This document shows positions 56,401-64,000 of a stretch of 64,000 nt of DNA, in pieces. The notes under the pieces were generated by a model, which had not been told where the DNA came from, did not search any database, and worked only from the letters and a program-made list of their open reading frames with translations. Each line of letters begins with the position of its first letter. Positions within the stretch are counted from its first letter, which is position 1. The stretch spans positions 22,191,830-22,255,829 of the forward strand of contig OX439040.1 in NCBI GenBank assembly GCA_949317995.1, in the 5' to 3' direction. The DNA comes from Acholoe squamosa. Its lineage: Eukaryota; Annelida; Polychaeta; Phyllodocida; Polynoidae. The translations under genes and the position numbers were made by a program.

Positions 56401-59400
56401 CTGTGTAACCTCAGCAAAGAGAATCTTGGCCCAAGTGATACTCCTCCTACCCCTGAGTCTTACCAAGTTCTAAGGGTTTTGGGCTGCCAATACTTGATCT
56501 ACATTTTGCCTAATTACCTCATCAATATCCACACTGTTGATGTCCCCAGCAGCGACCTTCACCTTGGTCTGAAGGTCAGCCTCAAAGTCAGCCAAGGCCA
56601 AAGAGTCCTGGAGGATAGTGGTCGTCTCCTGTATCGCTAAGCCCTTCAACATGTAGTGCTTGGATCCCATTGGAAGGTTCTCCTTTAGTATCTTATTGTC
56701 CTTGTTCTTTTCTGTAAGGCATTGAATAATACAACTTTAAAAGTGTTTCATAAATGGGTATGTGGTAAAAAGAATCTTAGCTATAATGCTTTCCTCCCTT
56801 TAACATCATTTCATATAATTGTGGGCTCCAATAAAGTCATATGATTTATTGGATTAGAAAAACTGGTTATTACTTTATTTTATTTCCTGGATATGAAATC
56901 TGAGTCAAGCCAAAGTATTCTTAAAGAATGGGCGTACATACCAAGTTGTTCGAATGCTGTCAGTGTTGCACGAAGCCGTTCTTCAGTGGTGAGTGCTGCC
57001 ACCTGAGCTCGGCGGATGTGTACGCCGGAGTATGTCGCTGCCCACTCCAGCAGCAGCTGCTCATTATGTGTCGCCTTCGCCACCTGGAAAAGTACATTAT
57101 CACTTTAAGAACTTTCTATTGTTTTTAAATTGATGTTCATCTATTTCAATAATATACCAATGAAGGTCCAGCCTGTAACTTGCCAGCCTGTAACTGGCCA
57201 TTCAAAAATGCATCAAATATGCAGACTACTGCAGGTCACATTTGTATCAAGGGCAGGGCAACAAATACCAGGAACGCTTTCATTTTCAGGCACCTATTCC
57301 CAGGATTTTAATGAATTCAAATCCAGAAATCTCTCCAATCACGCATCTCGTGGCATCTCTACTAGTCATAGTTTGGGTGAAGTACAATATAGATACATAG
57401 AGAATTCCTTGAATATAAGTATGGGATTGTCTACAGCATTCCTTCTCTTCGACAGCGACGTACTGCTTCATCTATATAAATACATACATGCATCAATCTT
57501 CATCTATTTAGTTAAATGACTTCTATATCGGTAAATGAAGAGATGGTGAATCACCTTATGTGCTTTACGCAGTTGTTTGAGGGCTACAACAAAGTTGTCC
57601 TGTTGTCGCGCACTGTTGGCCTGCGCCAACCATAGCTCCACCTTATAGTGCGCCCATGGGTCATGAGCGATTGTACCCGGCTCTTCCTTCACACCGACCT
57701 CCTCCAACTGGGCACTCATGTGGTCCAGGTACACACACCTGTCAAGGGCATATGTAAATAACACTTTTAAAATATCCAAATCTCGAATATAACTACCTGG
57801 GAATTACTATCAACCTCTATTTATCATAGGCATATAAATTGTACTACATTTGTAGCGTAAGAGCTGTCTTCTACCTGAGCATAGACCTCTGCTGTGCCTT
57901 GTAGAATCTGCCTGAAGTTAGGGTGTCTTATAAGCAAGGTTTTTTATACTACAGAAAAGTACTAAACTGCCCATGATATAAATATGGCTCCCTATATATG
58001 TGCCCTGTAGGTCTGGCATAGATTCAGGCTGCATCTTATAACTGAGGTGCACCTTACACACTGAGTTTCATACACTTTGTCTTGATTTGCTTCCTGTAAG
58101 TAGTCAATTTTGATATTCCACATTCTTATGGCATAGATACTGTGGTGTAAGTGATTATGCCAATACCTATTTGTGATGATGTCATCCCAAGTGGCTGATG
58201 AGTCAAGGATGGAATCTGGTGTTCGCCGCAGCCACTTATGAATCAGATGTGTTGCTGGCGCAATAGAATGGAAATTACCTGGAAGTAAAAAGACATTGAA
58301 CTTAGTTGTTTTTCTTCTCATATCATAGAAAAGAATACACATATTTCATCTAGATCTTTCATTGTCCAATTTACAAGACACAAATAAAGATAGTTTAAGA
58401 TGCTGTGTATTCTACGAGAGGGGTTTAAGCATTAAGGATCTAGTTCTACCACCCCCAATCCAGGTTGAAAGGGGAGGGGCAGGGCAAACAAGTCTATGTA
58501 TCTTAACCAAAATTAATGCCACCGACCCCCTGTTATGACAAAAATATGACAAAATGACAACTGTCTAAATGTAAGATGAGGGTATTCTATGGTACAGTAA
58601 ATATAGATTGTATAAACTCACTGTCATGCTTCATAAAGTTGAGGAATTCCTTCAGCTCCGTCAACTTCTGCAGGCGTTGTAGCGACACTGACCGGCTACT
58701 CTCCATCAGTGTATTCAGGCTCCCCCACTCCTACAAAATGGTATAGAAATACAATGTATTGTAAAACAATATCTGTAGGGGCTACCGCTCGTATGTTTTT
58801 TTTCAGGTCTATTATAGGCTAATGCCCGTTAATGGTATGATAAAGGTAACATTACTTACATTACTGCAATTATGTATCATGACGACCCAAGGGGTTACAC
58901 ATAGAGTCTTAATTTTCCCTCCTTAATAAATTTTTCCTCTGCATTTATGAACTAAAACCCTGATAAATTCTTTAAGAAGCTAGAACTCTAAAGTCAATTG
59001 ACCATACACATACCTACAATGACAGGCTCTGAATTAAATATTTGATGGTTATTGGAGCAGGGTAATAGCCAGTTCATGAAATTACCTGTAAGAAGGCTTC
59101 TTGAGCCGCGGCAGAGAAGTGCCTCGCCCGGTCGTAATCCTCCTGCCACATGTACAGCAATGCGAGCTCCTCACAGTACGATGACTGTACCACAGAAAAG
59201 TATCAGAGACTAAGTGATCATTAGCACTTATGTGTTTGATATACATTTTTGTATTAGAGGGTAGAATAGCATACTTGACATTGCAGAGTGTAAAATATAT
59301 TCCTATAAGAAGATGCCTGAAAGAATTCTGAGCCAATAGCAAATTCTTCAAAAGTTAAAATATTAAGGAAATGAAACACGTTTTACCCAATTATCTTTCT

Positions 59401-62400
59401 CTGGATTTTAGGGAATATCTGACTGTCTTGAAAATTTCTTTTTCTAATCGTGTTATATTTTGTTACTGCATCTGAGAAACCTCAACCATTTCTCACCTCC
59501 AGGAGTGCCTTTCTGTCTGGCACATGGAGCGCCCTGTCGATGAAATCCAGCAGGTCCTGTTGTTTTCCGCCTTCCATCAAAAGCTTTAGACGCCCACGGA
59601 TAATGAATGGTAGGTAATGCTCCTGAGGAAGTAGAAGACAGTAATGAATGATTTATAATGGCTTGTGCCCTTAGTTTAAGTAACAATGGATGAAAAGGGA
59701 AATATTTTCCTATTTTCAGAATGAAAACTTACCTACTTTTAAAGAAAAAGTATGAGGCCCCAGTGAGGATTGAACTCACGACCCCTGGTTTACAAGACCA
59801 GTGCTCTAGCCACTGAGCTATAGGGCCATACAGAAGGCAACTCTTTACAATAGGTTTTTAACCTGTCAATTGATTGTATGTGAGTAGAGAACATATTGTA
59901 AAGGTAACAGATGTAAACACTGAGTCCTAGCCCTAGTGGAGACTGGGCGAACCATGTTATACACCAATGTTGATGTTCACCAACTGCACACTAGAGGTCA
60001 GCACTGTCACTAATGCTTCTAATGCCTCCCATGATATTAAATGGACCATATCTTTTTTTGCACTGACATGTATCTTTATTGAATACTGTTTCGATGAGAG
60101 TAAAAGTGTATCAGCATATAAATTACACTGTGACACAAGATGGACTTTTCTTGCCACTATTATCTACAATTGGCAATCTATTTACAGCTAATGGTATTTG
60201 CACCTAGTCCTGGTATGAATGAGAGGTATAGGGCCACACAGAACATTATCCTTTTTTTGCTCATCAATTGATTATTTGTGACAATACCTATATGTAGAAA
60301 AGACTGTAAATTAACAAATGCAGACTGTGTTAGGTTTACGCTGGTCCTCTGCGGTGTGTATAACTACCGCAGGCATAGGGCTCCATCCCCACCCCCTCTC
60401 CCCTTACTTCCTCCTGTGTCAAGGTCAGGTCACAGACAGGGAGAGGAAGGAATACAGAAATATAATCTTGTTATATCAAAGAGATTCTTATCCTAATCCC
60501 TCAATTGGGGGTGATTAATGGATGTTTATTCTGCACTCTGTCTGTCTCAGTCTCATTTCACACTCTCCCCCCGGGCTTCCCTAGCCCACTTAAAAGGGTC
60601 TATTTCTCCTCTTTCCTATCCCCTCGGGATGTGTGTTGTGCACATATGCGCGGGCACCGACACATTCCCCTGTGAAATTGTGTAATGTAGTTCTCGCCAT
60701 GAATATGACCTTAGTTGTCGAAATGGCGTTAAACATCTATTACTCACTCACTCACACTCTCCCCCACACATTCAGATAATTTATCAGTGATAACATCTGC
60801 TGGGAGAGTATGCTCCCTCATGCACATCCAACAGTTTCCAACAAGTTGGCCAAGGCTTCCACCTGCCATATGTAGTGGAAGAGAAGTGGGAGCGGAATTC
60901 AGGGGTAGGTTTCCAGCCTATGTTAGGTTTTACCCCTGGTGGCGACAGAGGGAACCAACTGCACACCAATGAGATGTTCACAACTAAGACATTAGAGGGC
61001 AGCATCATGACCTTTACTAACTTGACATCTTTTCATCCTTTTTTAATTTCATGTAAATCCCAGAATGGAGAAGAAAAGCATGAGGCCCCAGTGAGGATTG
61101 AACTCACGACCCCTGGTTTACAAGACCAGTGCTCTAGCCACTGAGCTATAGGGCCATGTGGCGGGGTTTGTATCCAAACTCTGGGTTTACTCGAACATTG
61201 ATTCTATTGAATGAACAAAGAGTGACAGATGTTATACATATTGTGATGGGCACTCAGTGTTACACATTCAAGTTTTTTGAGTGTCAGTCTTTCGTAATTT
61301 ACTTGATATTACAAAGGAAGACGACCATTTTCATTAGACTTGCAGCAGTCCCTGAATTCTCCTCCAAACACTACTACCCCCCCCCCATCCCTCTCCTCTC
61401 TAAAAAAAAAAAAAAAATGGTGTTCTACTTAGCCATAAAAAAACACATATATAAATGTAGGGGTAATTTTAAGAGACCAGGGCTGCCTTTCACTCATGTC
61501 CGAGTACTTTAACCAGGTTATATCACAGGCTATATATGCAATATACAAAAAGCGAGACGTCCATTATTATCAGTGTCCACTGTGGTTGAGCGAAGTGGGC
61601 TACTGCTGAGCCTTATAGAATCTTCCAGAAGTCAGGGTGCGCCTTATCGACAAGGATTCTATTCTAAAGCATAGTGCCAATCTACACAAAGTCAAATTCC
61701 AGGTGTTCCTTATAATTTGGGCAGTTTAGTACTGTCCTAGAGTGTGATATCCTCGCCTATAAGGTATATCCTGTATAAGGTACAGTAAGGGCTTTCCTTG
61801 CGTGTAATTAACATCTTCCTGACAAGTTGATGAATATTAAATTTTAAAAAAAGTACTTTGTATTTTTTTTCTCTCTCTGAACAGCTTTCATGTGAAGTAG
61901 ATTTGTAGGGCAAATCATTGATACCTATGTGGCAGAGATAACATAATTATATTAGAAGACCTTTTTTCTGATTACCATTTTAGCCAATGTCCATACTGAA
62001 TGAGGGGCTCACGGGGTGAGGTGCTCGACCTCGGTTATGTCAAAATCAAAGATATCAAGGTCAAAAGATAGACAACAGTGAGGTAATGCTCCCATAAAAC
62101 AAGGAATATGGTAACGAACAATTGATAGTGGGTTGTGCCCATGAAATCTTTTTTTTTCTGGTAACAATGGATGACAAAGGAATGTTTCCTTTTCAGAATA
62201 AAAAAAAAATGCCTAGTTTCAAAGAAAAATTATAAGGCCCCAGTGAGGATTGAACTCACGACCCCTGGTTTACAAGACCAGTGCTCTAGCCACTGAGCTA
62301 TAGGGCCATACAGAATACAGCTGAAAATATTGGGTATTTGAACATAATTGATTCTTATGCACGTTGTATGGCAACAGGTGCAGAGTTGTTCACCAACAAC

Positions 62401-64000
62401 AAACTAGGGGGCTCTGTGTGTCCGACTATTGGGACAGCACTAACTTCACATCATAGGGCCCTGTCTAATGGCTTAGAACAACCACCATAAAACCCCACCT
62501 ATAAGCCATGGCTTAAAAACCTTTTCACACTATACGTAAGTGAGGCTGGTGGGATCACCCAGGTGCGGCTTATAGGCGGGATTGTGACACTATGAGGAGG
62601 TCGCGGGATGCATTATTGCCAAATGAGATTCCCTTCATTCACTGCAGAATTCTTAAGGTGCATTACATAACTGGTAGTCACATTGCTGGATGTTATCGGT
62701 GCTTATCTCCCCTGGTTCTGGTCCATTCTATATGCCGTACCTTGGGTCTGAAATGGTCTATAAGCCATGGCTCTTATCAAAAGCTACCAATAACTTTTTA
62801 TTTTGATGAATTTCATATTTGACAGGCTCAGTATACCTATGTCCGTACTCTATCGAGTTAAGGGACATAGAGGGGATATAGATGGCATACTTTACCTGGA
62901 AGTAGGTGTCCTCCCATACTAGGTCTAGGTTGGGCTTTTTCTGGTCGTCAATTGACTGAGTTGTGAACTGTTCCAGTGTTGCCCAATCTGCCAGATGTGC
63001 ACAACACTGCAATATTAAGATTTATTTACATGTACTCAACTTTCTGATACCTAACTGGTACCTGGTAATTGAAAAAGGAAAATCTCTGCATATTAATTTT
63101 GACCGATTGCAAGAAATAATCTAACATTGGTTATATTTCTTTTTTTTTAAGAAATTTGTTTTTTTGATATTAGATGCGGACATCCTAGCGTAGAAAATAT
63201 GAATTCCCATGACAACATCAGAAAAGTGGCACATCTGCAATTATAAGTAGAGGAAAATTACATTGTATAGTATTCATATCAGAATGCTCACCTCAAGGCG
63301 GCTGATGTCCCACAAGTCGAGTTCTGCTTCTTTTGGTGGGGCGTCATCCCAGTCTCTCCGCTTTAGGCCCTGATGGTAAAGAAAAGCTCTCATCTCAAAT
63401 ATCTGTATATCTGTTGTATTACGGTAGTGAAAAGTTGATTGAAAGAATATCCACCAGCTATACTTTCATTTGATTGACCACACCTGAGACTTCTCATGTT
63501 TTACTCATCTTTGAATTGTAGATTATGTCTAGAGCACATTGCATGATTGTAAAATAGTTTTGACCGATGACCTATATAACTCGTTTATTCAAAAGCCGAC
63601 TACCTACCCTTTTAAGGTCAGTGTCGTGCCTAAATGTATACAATGATGTCCTTATGCACCAAGAGATGAAAGGGTTTCATTGAGGGATTGGGAATAGACT
63701 GGAATGTGGCTACTGGAAGTTTACTGCACACAGTAACAGACGGCAATACAGATATCATAATGCCTCTTAACCCTTTAAGTGCCGCTGATGCATTCATTGG
63801 TGCGTCATGACGACCAATGGGCATGAGGCACTCTCGCATCAGCGGCCTTTGGAGGGTTAATCATACCTGGTTATAGAGCGAGAGGGCCCCCTTGTAGTCT
63901 CCCCGCATCTCCGCCTCCATCGCCTTCCCTGTAAGGTCCTGTGTGCCAACCCGTGAACTGAACACACCCCGCAGCACGTCATATTCTCCTAGAGACTTGT
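41203..64000 (-). CDS. PRKDC: DNA-PKcs, C-terminal 1,204 residues in 26 exons (5' end outside window)
   Basis: Catalytic subunit of the DNA-dependent protein kinase, a nuclear PIKK-family Ser/Thr kinase that is recruited by Ku to DNA double-strand breaks and drives non-homologous end joining. Twenty-six exons, all with GT/AG borders and compatible phases, join into one open frame. FAT-domain helices fill about residues 1-730. The kinase domain runs from about 790 to 1130: Lys836 lies in [12 protein letters not shown], the catalytic loop [10 protein letters not shown] holds Asp1000 and Asn1005, and the metal-binding IDFGHAFG holds Asp1019. FATC ends with WNSWM then TGA. Alignment from memory to human DNA-PKcs (about 4,130 aa) is collinear throughout, and signatures such as [24 protein letters not shown] and TDPNILGR are diagnostic of PRKDC rather than ATM, ATR or mTOR. 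Only about the last 30% of the protein is here. Introns range from about 0.15 to 3.4 kb and carry many repeats. All key catalytic residues are present, so the gene looks functional. Confidence 0.97.
41553..41838. mobile_element. MITE with TA duplication, family C, copy 2
   Basis: 286 bp with ends CCGTAATCGCCTGCGTATAA and GATTACAG, TA duplicated, in the last PRKDC intron. Interior CATAACTTTTGTTCTA matches the family C copy at 47.1 kb. Confidence 0.83.
42126..42300 (-). mobile_element. SINE-like retroposon, copy 4 (older)
   Basis: Same family, about 175 bp, in the last PRKDC intron. More substitutions, a shrunken tail and no target duplication that I can see, so older than the other copies. 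Confidence 0.8.
42374..42464 (-). CDS. PRKDC: PRKDC exon 25 of the window
   Basis: Residues 1107-1136. [17 protein letters not shown] aligns with human NWYPRQKICYAKRKLAG. Acceptor TTTCAG, donor GAG|GTAGGC. Confidence 0.98.
42641..42683 (-). CDS. PRKDC: PRKDC exon 24 of the window (43-bp micro-exon)
   Basis: Residues 1093-1106. Only 43 bases, but both splice sites are canonical (CAACAG, TCAG|GTAGGT), and the frame joins DWQ to [11 protein letters not shown] where human has DWKNFEQKMLKKGG. Confidence 0.94.
43343..43531 (-). CDS. PRKDC: PRKDC exon 23 of the window (activation loop and C-lobe)
   Basis: Residues 1030-1092, phase 0/0. [15 protein letters not shown] aligns with human FLPVPELMPFRLTRQ, and [12 protein letters not shown] with MDVFVKEPSFDW. 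Acceptor TTTCAG, donor CAG|GTAAGA. Confidence 0.98.
43940..44890 (-). repeat. Degenerate ~150-bp intronic satellite with G tracts
   Basis: TTTGTGCTCCTGCAAGGTTT-like words recur at 44035, 44161, 44310, 44467, 44610 and 44769 (spacing 126-159), each followed by TAGATCTATAAAGCCTCTGG, AAATTTTCTGGGGGG and CCCCAACCCCAGAATTATG. Fills a PRKDC intron between exons 22 and 23. Several short reverse frames across it are artefacts. Confidence 0.85.
45797..45998 (-). CDS. PRKDC: PRKDC exon 22 of the window (catalytic and metal-binding loops)
   Basis: Residues 962-1029. Holds the catalytic loop [10 protein letters not shown] (Asp1000, Asn1005) and the DFG-like IDFGHAFG (Asp1019), both fully conserved with human LGIGDRHLNNF and [11 protein letters not shown]. 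Donor ACA|GTAAGT. Confidence 0.98.
46516..46659 (-). CDS. PRKDC: PRKDC exon 21 of the window
   Basis: Residues 914-961. [19 protein letters not shown] aligns with human ETVTSFRKRESKVPADLLK. Acceptor TTCAG, donor ACG|GTATGT. Confidence 0.97.
47097..47368. mobile_element. MITE with TA duplication, family C, copy 3
   Basis: 272 bp in a PRKDC intron, with ends CCTTAATCGCCCGCGTATAA and TTATACGCGGGAAATTACGG, TA on each side. Lies only about 75 bases from a family D copy. Confidence 0.83.
47443..47675. mobile_element. MITE with TA duplication, family D, copy 1
   Basis: 233 bp, with ends CCGTAATCTCCCGCGTAGAA and CGCGGGAGTTTACGG, TA duplicated. The interior differs from family C (CAGCATTTTGTTTGGCATAG, AAAATTACCCCTCGTATAAG) but is shared with 40059-40272. 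Confidence 0.85.
47728..47823 (-). CDS. PRKDC: PRKDC exon 20 of the window
   Basis: Residues 882-913. [17 protein letters not shown] aligns with human LGLIEWLENTVTLKDLL. Acceptor ACACAG, donor ACC|GTAAGT. The 3.4-kb intron on its 5' side contains a whole foldback transposon. Confidence 0.97.
49166..49473. mobile_element. G-rich MITE nested in the foldback element
   Basis: Ends GGGGCCATTCAAATATTACG and TAACATTGGAACGGCCC, the inverse with few changes, about 308 bp apart. Interior with two AGGGGAGGGGGG-type tracts. Similar ends occur widely in invertebrate genomes. Confidence 0.75.
50515..50583. mobile_element. Tiny TTAA-flanked palindromic element
   Basis: TTAA CCCCTTCCATCCC to GGGGTGAAAGGG TTAA, only 61 bp between the TTAA copies, centred on the perfect 18-bp palindrome GGATTTGCATGCAAATCC at 50530-50547. 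Sits inside the right part of the large foldback element. Confidence 0.6.
51239..51459 (-). CDS. PRKDC: PRKDC exon 19 of the window (ATP-binding lysine)
   Basis: Residues 809-881. The glycine-rich region [13 protein letters not shown] is followed by Lys836 in [12 protein letters not shown], the ATP-anchoring lysine of the PIKK N-lobe. Ends IPMTSR (human VPMTSR). Acceptor TCTAG, donor AAG|GTAAGA. Confidence 0.98.
52008..52223 (-). CDS. PRKDC: PRKDC exon 18 of the window
   Basis: Residues 737-808, start of the kinase N-lobe. [25 protein letters not shown] and [13 protein letters not shown] align with human KPPGNLKECSPWMSDF, LEIPGQYDG and PEYHVRIAGFDER. Donor AGG|GTGAGT. Confidence 0.98.
52577..52645 (-). 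CDS. PRKDC: PRKDC exon 17 of the window
   Basis: Residues 714-736, 69 bases, phase 0/0. [14 protein letters not shown] corresponds to human FGKGGSKLLRMKLS. Acceptor TTTAG, donor AAG|GTCAGT. Confidence 0.94.
52942..53154 (-). CDS. PRKDC: PRKDC exon 16 of the window
   Basis: Residues 643-713, phase 0/0. Starts DWFEDVV (human DWSNDVR). [19 protein letters not shown] holds the place of human KMYERMYAALGDPKAPG. Ends KYRRKFAE (human AFRRKFIQ). Donor GAG|GTAAAT. Confidence 0.96.
53344..53431 (-). CDS. PRKDC: PRKDC exon 15 of the window
   Basis: Residues 613-642. [17 protein letters not shown] aligns with human DFINALDQLSNPELLFK. Acceptor TTTCAG, donor AGG|GTATGT. Confidence 0.96.
53590..53678 (-). 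CDS. PRKDC: PRKDC exon 14 of the window
   Basis: Residues 584-612, ends two bases into a codon. [15 protein letters not shown] aligns with human AIVYPFIISSESYSF. Acceptor TTGCAG, donor TCA|GTAAGT. Confidence 0.96.
53967..54089 (-). CDS. PRKDC: PRKDC exon 13 of the window
   Basis: Residues 543-583, phase 0/0. [19 protein letters not shown] aligns with human VPCWQFIGWISHMVALLDK. Acceptor CCTCAG, donor AAT|GTGAGT. Confidence 0.97.
55540..55709 (-). CDS. PRKDC: PRKDC exon 12 of the window
   Basis: Residues 486-542. [16 protein letters not shown] aligns with human EARLKFPRLLQIIERY. Acceptor CGCCAG, donor AAG|GTGAGG. Confidence 0.97.
55870..55890. repeat. (AG)n microsatellite in a PRKDC intron
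   Basis: About ten AG pairs, 40 bases from the splice donor of exon 11. Confidence 0.95.
55930..56098 (-). CDS. PRKDC: PRKDC exon 11 of the window
   Basis: Residues 430-485. [17 protein letters not shown] aligns with human VIAGLYQRAFQHLSEAV, and [14 protein letters not shown] with DAYMTLADFCDQQL. Donor GAGG|GTACGT. Confidence 0.96.
56518..56711 (-). CDS. PRKDC: PRKDC exon 10 of the window
   Basis: Residues 365-429, phase 1 entry and phase 0 exit. [17 protein letters not shown] occupies the place of the human stretch that ends in LLGTTYRIIANAL. Acceptor TTACAG, donor GAG|GTAATT. Confidence 0.92.
56942..57083 (-). CDS. PRKDC: PRKDC exon 9 of the window
   Basis: Residues 318-364, ends one base into a codon. 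Helical FAT-domain sequence with weak direct similarity to human, placed by phase and frame continuity. Acceptor TTCCAG, donor CTTG|GTATGT. Confidence 0.92.
57555..57738 (-). CDS. PRKDC: PRKDC exon 8 of the window
   Basis: Residues 256-317. [13 protein letters not shown] follows the ITNR junction as in human [28 protein letters not shown] matches human SARKQNNFSLAMKLL. The acidic linker between these two blocks is clearly shorter than the human one. Donor AAG|GTGATT. Confidence 0.95.
57895..58060. mobile_element. Decayed CGTATAAG-type MITE remnant
   Basis: Intronic PRKDC sequence with TCTTATAAGCAAGG, AGTACTAAACTGCCC and GCATCTTATAACTGAGG, the worn order of blocks seen in family D. Ends not defined. 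Confidence 0.4.
58167..58278 (-). CDS. PRKDC: PRKDC exon 7 of the window
   Basis: Residues 219-255. It starts with two codon bases and ends with two. It closes with TWDDIITNR, as in human IWDDIITNR. Acceptor TTCCAG, donor TAG|GTATTG. Confidence 0.96.
58622..58730 (-). CDS. PRKDC: PRKDC exon 6 of the window
   Basis: Residues 183-218, ends one base into a codon. [14 protein letters not shown] resembles human VQALTEIQEFISFI. Acceptor TGTAG, donor ACA|GTGAGT. Confidence 0.95.
59086..59184 (-). CDS. PRKDC: PRKDC exon 5 of the window
   Basis: Residues 150-182, phase 0/0. [19 protein letters not shown] parallels human HYSQELSLLYLLQDDVDRA, a FAT-domain helix pair. Acceptor TACAG, donor CAG|GTAATT. 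Confidence 0.96.
59497..59622 (-). CDS. PRKDC: PRKDC exon 4 of the window
   Basis: Residues 108-149, phase 0/0. [19 protein letters not shown] aligns with human ETYLPYMIRSKLKLLLQGE. Acceptor CCTCAG, donor GAG|GTGAGA. Confidence 0.97.
59756..59827 (-). tRNA. tRNA-Thr (anticodon UGU), intronic copy 1
   Basis: Complete 72-base cloverleaf. Acceptor GGCCCTA/TGGGGCC pairs fully (one G-U), with normal D, anticodon (CTTGTAA loop) and T arms. TTTTT terminator about 8 bases after the 3' end. Sits in a PRKDC intron on the same strand as the host gene. Sequence on both sides is shared with the copy at 62236, so the gene was duplicated together with its flanks. Confidence 0.93.
60572..60752 (+). mobile_element. 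SINE-like retroposon, copy 5
   Basis: Same family, 181 bp, in the PRKDC intron that carries the tRNA genes, opposite to the host strand. Perfect 13-bp target duplication CACACTCTCCCCC at 60559-60571 and 60753-60765. Confidence 0.9.
61084..61155 (-). tRNA. tRNA-Thr (anticodon UGU), intronic copy 2
   Basis: Identical in sequence to the copy at 59756 over all 72 bases, with a TTTT terminator just downstream on the minus strand. Same PRKDC intron and strand. Its flanks match the other copies less well. Confidence 0.93.
61615..61790. mobile_element. Decayed CGTATAAG-type MITE remnant
   Basis: CAGGGTGCGCCTTATCGAC, AATTTGGGCAGTTTAGTACT, CTCGCCTATAAGG and TGTATAAGGTACAGTA form a worn inverted arrangement like family D. 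Located in the tRNA-bearing PRKDC intron. Confidence 0.45.
62236..62307 (-). tRNA. tRNA-Thr (anticodon UGU), intronic copy 3
   Basis: Identical 72-base gene with a TTTTT terminator. The downstream side (plus-strand 62140-62235) resembles 59665-59755, including AACAATGGATGA, CAGAAT and AAAGAAAAA blocks, showing a shared cassette. Same intron and strand as the two other copies. Confidence 0.93.
62493..62582. mobile_element. Possible short MITE (CCTATAAGCC ends)
   Basis: CCCACCTATAAGCC at the left and GGCTTATAGGCGGG at the right are inverted over about 14 bases, 90 bp apart. No certain target duplication. Confidence 0.4.
62896..63006 (-). CDS. PRKDC: PRKDC exon 3 of the window
   Basis: Residues 71-107, phase 0/0. 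[12 protein letters not shown] aligns with human CYNHLAEWKSLE. Acceptor TTGCAG, donor CAG|GTAAAG. The 3.3-kb intron that follows holds three tRNA-Thr genes and a SINE. Confidence 0.96.
63292..63369 (-). CDS. PRKDC: PRKDC exon 2 of the window
   Basis: Residues 45-70, phase 0 at both ends, acceptor ATCAG, donor GAG|GTGAGC. The DLWDISRLE segment corresponds to human DFWELASLD. Confidence 0.95.
63767..63860. mobile_element. piggyBac-type MITE (TTAA), copy 4
   Basis: 94 bp including TTAA on both sides. Inverted ends CCCTTTAAGTGCCGCTGATG and CATCAGCGGCCTTTGGAGGG. Lies only 6 bases from the donor side of the first PRKDC exon of the window, inside the intron. Confidence 0.78.
63867..64000 (-). CDS. 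PRKDC: PRKDC exon 1 of the window (partial)
   Basis: Residues 1-44 of the visible frame (FAT domain). [10 protein letters not shown] matches human [10 protein letters not shown]. The donor is CAG|GTATGA. The exon runs off the window end, and the human match is unbroken there, so its acceptor lies beyond 64000. Confidence 0.95.

Overview
The window is a stretch of repeat-rich animal nuclear DNA, most likely from a marine invertebrate (a non-vertebrate deuterostome or a lophotrochozoan; the species cannot be fixed from sequence alone). The evidence is an intron-rich gene with GT/AG splice sites, Pol III tRNA genes with T-run terminators, SINEs with target-site duplications, many families of short inverted-repeat transposons (MITEs), and frequent runs of 9-14 G or C. 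There is no sign of bacterial operons, and I see no retrovirus, LTR element or Polinton.

Right third (about 41.2-64.0 kb): one host gene on the minus strand. I read 26 consecutive coding exons of the catalytic subunit of DNA-dependent protein kinase (DNA-PKcs, PRKDC). All intron phases agree. The joined frame gives 1,204 residues from the FAT domain through the PI3K-like kinase domain to the C-terminal FATC ending in Trp-Met and a stop. The 5' part of the gene lies beyond base 64000. Its larger introns are packed with mobile DNA: three tRNA-Thr(UGU) genes and a SINE in one 3.3-kb intron, a 3.0-kb foldback element with TTAA duplications in a 3.4-kb intron, and a roughly 150-bp degenerate satellite in a 2.3-kb intron.

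Left two thirds (1 to about 41 kb): no protein gene that I can recognise. It holds a 22-bp minisatellite with a recent 350-bp duplication (3.3-4.4 kb), a 31-bp tandem repeat (7.2 kb), a LINE 3' fragment (8.3-8.9 kb), a long hairpin (13.3 kb), two copies of an unclassified ~340-bp repeat (14.1 and 21.4 kb), a foldback element with repeated internal motifs (25.7-26.3 kb), a 1.35-kb hAT-like element with a satellite-like interior (32.2-33.6 kb), a fourth tRNA-Thr and a tRNA fragment (34.8 and 36.7 kb), and many MITEs. One GC3-rich open frame near 31.4-31.6 kb might be an exon of an unrecognised gene.

The most unusual signals are the head-less SINE family with perfect target-site duplications, the same-strand cluster of identical tRNA-Thr genes inside a DNA-repair gene, the nested insertions that give a relative order of events, and the G-tract arrays shared between intergenic and intronic DNA.
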